Of a stretch of 64,000 bases of DNA, positions 59,895 through 64,000 are shown in pieces. Source of the DNA: Microcebus murinus (lineage: Eukaryota > Chordata > Mammalia > Primates > Cheirogaleidae); the NCBI RefSeq assembly GCF_040939455.1, contig NC_134106.1:77135001-77199000 (forward strand), written 5' to 3'. Within the stretch, counting starts at the first letter, position 1, and every line of letters starts with the position of its first letter. Under the pieces are notes generated by a model. The model worked only from the letters and a program-made list of their open reading frames with translations, had not been told where the DNA came from and searched no databases. Position numbers and translations under genes: made by a program.

Positions 59895-60309
59895 CTGGGG
59901 TGAGAACTTTCCTCTGATTCTCAGGTCTAATGGTTTGGTAATGAAACGAGGTAGTTTTGCTTGGAGACTCCTACACTGCCCTTTTTCATCGAGAATGTTA
60001 TAGAACATTTCCCAATTACAGCATCTCATTATACACAGTAGCGTTATTCCTGTGAACAAAGTACTTCGTTTAGTTAAATGATGAGTATATATTACAGCCA
60101 TATAGGTTAATATAGCATTAGTACTTGGATTTCTTTTATTATAAAATAATTATTCATCTAGCTTCTTTTGGGAAAAAAATCCCAATTTAAATGCAATCAT
60201 AGTACCAAAATTTTGCGAGGGAAATGTAAGCACTATTATCGGACAATGTTTTATTTTAAACAAACTTTTATTAATATAAAATACTAGGAATTAAAAGACT
60301 CTAAGCCAG

Positions 60310-60415
60310 TAACCAGTGGTGTATGCCAGTATCATCTATAGAAACTTCTTAAAATACACAGGCCTAGGTTCTACCCCCAAAGTCTCTGATTTGGAGAGTC
60401 CCCTGTGAGGCCTGA
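60310..60415 (+). repeat. MER5-like fragment
   Basis: CCAGTATCATCTATAGAAAC, AAATACACAGGCCTAGGTTC and TCTGATTTGGAGAGTCCCCT resemble the middle of a MER5-type element. A possible 3' part (GCTCCCCAGGTAATTCTCAT) lies at about 61060-61115. Confidence 0.5.
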
Positions 60416-61469
60416 ACCACAAGCCAAAAGTCCAATCTAGCCCCCTCATTTGTTTTATTGATGAAGAAACTGAAGCACTGCAAGAACAAAGTAATTTTGT
60501 TCAACCTCCTACACATGAGAGAAGTGGTTTCATCAAGTACATTCCAACACTCTGTGACTCCAAAGCCCGGGGTAAAGCCTTTTCTGGGTGATGATGCTTT
60601 ACGCTCGACAGAACTCAACTTTCATCATCTCTTAGTAATTCTGATAGTGAAAACGGTGAAGAAATTCTTAGTTCCTATTGGAATCAACCCTCCAGTGTTC
60701 AGAGTAGCAGGTCCCAAAGGTCATATTTACATTTTACCAGTGTAAGTTCTCTGAAAAGAAGGTGTCTTTCAGCCCTGCCCATGGTGAGGCTTGAGTTGAC
60801 AGCAAGGCTGGGGACGGGCAGTGGGCACTACCACGGCGAGAAGAGGGTTGAGCAAGCAGGGAACCAGCAACCCTGTCATAGATAGGTGACCCCGACAGGA
60901 CCTGATGCTCAGAGGAGCACATGACACATGCTGCAGTACCCTGGCTGAGTTCCTTCGGGACACGGAGAAGAAGGCAGTTCGCGACATAGGATTCATCTAT
61001 ATCATTAGTGTCACTCGCCAGGTGGCTGAAATGTGTGCCCACCTGGGCATTGGTATATTTAAAATGCTCCCCAGGTAATTCTCATGTGCAGCCAGGATTG
61101 AGAACCTCCTGCTCTAGGACAATAGTCTCACCATTCTTTTATGCACATCTGCTACAAAGGAGATGGATTGCAGATAATATAAGATGCCTGGCACGACCTC
61201 CCCTCACCCCCCTACACACACACTGATTAATAGGTGAGAAACCAAGCCCACAGTATCAACAAGTCTTAACAACAAGGCCTTGCAAAGTGGTTTGAATGAA
61301 ATTATCACCTTCTTCTTGGCCCAAATGTCTCCCTCAAATATCCTACATTTTACTTGGAGAATAACTGGCTACTTCTCAGTTCTTGCTCTGTTCTCTGGCT
61401 GGAAGCTAAAGAGAACCACCAGCCTACCAGCCCACTGGAAAAGACAGGAAGTATCTTCTCAGTAATCTA
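60416..61469. other. Unassigned intergenic sequence
   Basis: No gene recognised. The open frame at 60458-60745 (plus) and the minus-strand frames at 60734-61042 overlap and have no supporting features. A MIR-like AATTGATGAAGAAACTGAAG-type motif lies near 60456. Confidence 0.4.
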
Positions 61470-62095
61470 CTTTAGTTCCCTTTCTTAAGAAAATCTTAAT
61501 ATTTTGTCTTTGTATTTGACACTCCTTAGTCTCACGCTGATGTGACTTTAGGTGGGTTTATTTTTTACTTCTGCTCATAATTCAGTGTGCTTTTTTGGTA
61601 TCAGCACTCATCCTACTTCAGTTCTGGTAAATTCTCTGCCATTATCTCTTAATATGTTTCCTCTTCCTCATTCTCCCTATTCTCTCCTTCAGACTTATAT
61701 TGGATTTATATTGGATTTATATTGGATTTTAGATTTATATTGGATTTTTTCATTCTACTGTTCACATTACACTAATTTCCTGTCCATAATTTCTGTTCTT
61801 TCTCTGAGCATTGGTGTGATTTCTTCAGAATCATCTTCCAGACTACTAGTTCTCTCTCTAGTCATCTAGTCTAACTTTGTTTATTGAATTTTTAAATTTT
61901 TATGACTATATATTTCCAAAATTTCTATTTGCTTCCTTATTTTCTACAGTGTTCTCTCCTTGTCTTATGGATTCTATTCATTCTTTTATCTCTCTGAACA
62001 TTTTAAACCTCTCAGACTGTTTTATTGCCATCGGTTCTTACAGTATGAGTCTCTCTTCCTCATAGTCTCACGTGGACACGGGAGTAACCTTACGC
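61470..62095 (-). repeat. Old L1M-type fragment (reverse)
   Basis: The T-rich text CTCTGCCATTATCTCTTAAT, TCTTCCAGACTACTAGTTCT, ATTTCCAAAATTTCTATTTG is a remembered L1M 5'/internal region read on the opposite strand. A small tandem repeat lies within it. Confidence 0.6.
61694..61750. repeat. 11-bp tandem repeat
   Basis: Three exact consecutive copies of an 11-bp unit (TTATATTGGAT, from 61695, 61706 and 61717), then a fourth after 7 extra bases. Confidence 0.85.
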
Positions 62096-62407
62096 TCCTG
62101 CAGTAACATAATTCCAAGATTGCAAGATACTATTCACTGTCTTCCTACACTGAAGACTCAGTTTAGAAAGTATTGTTCCCTCTGATGTCCAGAACTCACA
62201 TTTTGTATGAGACAGTTCATACTGATTTAAAGCCTGATCAAAGGAGGATACTGAGAGCCAGTTTTCCTGTAATTAAGACTGGGGTGGGCAAAAGGAAGGA
62301 GAAAGCACCTTTACAACCCACTTGATCAACAATGTTTAACAGAAGGTAATTTAATTTAAAAAAATACAGAAATTATTGCTAAGATGTTATTTAAAAAAAA
62401 TCAAATG

Positions 62408-62700
62408 GGCCAGGTGTGGTGGCTCACACCTGTAATTCTAGCACTTTGGGAGGCTGACGTAGGAGGATCACATGAAGCCAGGAGTTCAATACCAGCCTGG
62501 GTAACATAACAAGAATCTGTCTTGACAACAAATTTAAAAATTAGCTGGGCATGGTGGTGTGCACCTGTAGTCCTAGCTAGGTGGGAGGCTGAGGTGGGAG
62601 GATCACTTGAGCCCAGGAGTTTGAAGTTACAGGGAGCTATGATGATGCTACTGCACTCTAGCCTCAGTGACAGAGCTGATACCCTATCTCTAAAAAACAA
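62408..62700 (+). mobile_element. Older dimeric Alu (AluJ-like)
   Basis: From GGCCAGGTGTGGTGGCTCAC to CCCTATCTCTAAAAAACAAA, with middle linker CAAATTTAAAAATTAGCTGG and the older right arm GGGAGCTATGATGATGCTAC. No lemur-specific block. Antisense frames across it are the usual Alu-derived ones. Confidence 0.9.
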
Positions 62701-63519
62701 AAGACCCCCTAAGAACATCACATTAAACCATATGTTTTCTCAACTGAAAATCTTGAAGTTTTCCAGCTTTTCACTCTTCTAGACTACTAAGCATTCTTGC
62801 TTCCCTGATTTATGTGTTCTTGAGATTGCCACTACAATTCATCAGTGTGCAAGGACAGAATGCAATGTGTCATACCAGCTGGGAAGGCACAAAACTCTTC
62901 CCCTTGTCCTAGACTCTGTGCTTCTACTCATGCAGCCCAAGACCATCAAACCTTTTTAGATAACATGTCACTCTACTGAGTTATGATGTTCAATTATCTA
63001 AAACCTTGAATGCCTCACACAAAAACCTGTTGCCTTGACTCTGTAGGCAGCTGAACAGGTGACTCCTGCTGTATAATCACAGCAACCCCAAGGGACATGC
63101 ATAGAGATGATCTGATGCCCTACTGTGCTCTAAGTATTCTGCAATGGCCCTTTCCAGGCTCTCAGTGTAGGAGATAGTCACAGAAGGAAATAGATTGAGC
63201 TCAGGTTTCTTACTGGAAGAACCATAGTCTTTCTGAGGAAAGAGCACTTGCATGTGTAAAACAAAGGGAGTTCACAGCCAAGTGCCAAATCATGCAGACC
63301 AGACAAATACTGCAGACAGGAGGGAGAGATTAAGTGTTGATAAAGCTTCATGGAAAGACTCAGCTCTAATCTGAGGGATGAGCTGGGCCTGTGCTTAGAG
63401 CGCTGGAGTATATGGGAGGATGAGCTCCTGCTGGAACGTGCTGCAGATGAGGCTGCGCTTGTGGTACACATAGGTGGATGTGTAGAAAGCACTACATTAC
63501 ATGAAGGATCTCACTTGGC
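62701..63519. other. Unassigned intergenic sequence
   Basis: No gene or repeat recognised. Opposed open frames at 63178-63492 (minus) and 63350-63541 (plus) overlap and are unsupported. Confidence 0.4.
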
Positions 63520-63680
63520 CCTCACACATCCTATGGGGTAAAGGACACTACTATCCTTATCTTCCAGATGTGTACTCTGAGGTTAAAGGAGGTTAAATAA
63601 GTTGCCCCAGACAAAACAGATAGCAAGTGATATAGTATAGATATGAACCCTGGCAGGCTGGCCCCAGAGCTTGCATTCCT
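63520..63680 (+). repeat. MIR fragment
   Basis: CACATCCTATGGGGTAAAGG, TCCTTATCTTCCAGATGTG, AATAAGTTGCCCCAGACAAA and ATGAACCCTGGCAGGCTGGC follow MIR order. Confidence 0.8.
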
Positions 63681-64000
63681 AATCATCATGAAATACTATG
63701 CCTCAGAGGATTATAATGACTTGCCTTTATGCTACTAAAAATTGGAGCACATGTCATCGTGGTCATTGCTTTCCATTGGTTGTCATCTTCTGAAGTAAGA
63801 CATTGCTCACTCAACAGATAGTTATGATGCTGTTAATCCCTGGCCTTCTATTGTGTGTTGAGGTCATCTAGATGAATCAGATTGGTCACTGCCCTTGAGG
63901 AGGTGACAGTCCCCACAAGGAGGTCACAAGAAGGAGAGCAACATAAACATGTAATTATAACGCAGCATGGCAAATGATGATTCACTACAGAGTGCTTCTA

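Larger units (their letters stand above)
44831..64000. other. Intergenic flank upstream of TMEM131
   Basis: No recognisable protein-coding exon, tRNA or rRNA is seen here. In the human genome the next gene in this direction is VWA3B, some tens of kilobases away (from memory), which agrees with an intergenic reading. The content is scattered old repeats and unique sequence. Confidence 0.6.

Noticed and set aside
62401..62721. A 106-residue minus-strand frame
   Set aside because: The same Alu-antisense artefact, over the dimeric Alu at 62408-62700.
1..64000. tRNA, rRNA, snRNA genes and CRISPR arrays
   Set aside because: None seen on either strand. The only regularly repeated units are microsatellites and the short tandem duplications listed.

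Overview
The window is nuclear DNA from a strepsirrhine primate, most likely a lemur. Three full-length Alu copies (9947-10282, 13102-13442 reversed, 37082-37454) carry the lemur-type middle section and 3' arm. A recent L1 3' end at 58019-58480 also has a lemur-type 3'UTR. There are no operons, CRISPR arrays or prokaryotic features. A mouse lemur fits well because short TTAA-flanked piggyBac-type elements, of the kind reported from Microcebus, are present, but the exact species is an inference.

The only protein-coding sequence I can support is the first coding exon of TMEM131 on the minus strand (43877-44060). It lies in a CpG island of about 1.1 kb (about 43680-44830) that also holds the likely 5'UTR and promoter, with GC boxes and a CACGTG E-box. 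TMEM131 is an ER type I membrane protein that helps load collagen for secretion. Transcription runs leftward, so 1-43876 is read as the 5' part of intron 1. I found no second exon there. Everything right of about 44830 is read as the upstream intergenic flank.

The intron is about half transposon-derived. From left to right it holds: old L1 pieces (1-856, 2060-3420); an L1 block at 4790-8850 interrupted by a solo ERV LTR; an old L1 3' region at 12300-13745 holding a lemur Alu; further L1s at 13770-16200 and 22680-23815; an L1 at 25010-30470 split by a Tigger1 DNA transposon that keeps remnants of its transposase; and an L1 at 31030-35050 into which four elements have landed (a mariner, a piggyBac-type MITE and two LTRs). 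Another L1 at about 35290-38335 contains a TIR element with a short residual ORF and two Alus. The promoter-proximal 5 kb of intron (38335-43580) is almost repeat-free and AT-rich.

The intergenic part (44830-64000) is sparser. It has L2 and MIR fragments, a MER5-like element, a third copy of the same ERVL-type LTR, old L1 pieces, one young L1 3' end with a precise target-site duplication, an Alu and microsatellites. I see no conventional gene there. One weak candidate exon on the minus strand (59780-59894) and one unassigned non-L1 block (52336-53165) are flagged. The most informative content is the record of DNA-transposon activity: a mariner with matching terminal inverted repeats, two piggyBac-type MITEs, and a TIR element with a short acidic ORF.
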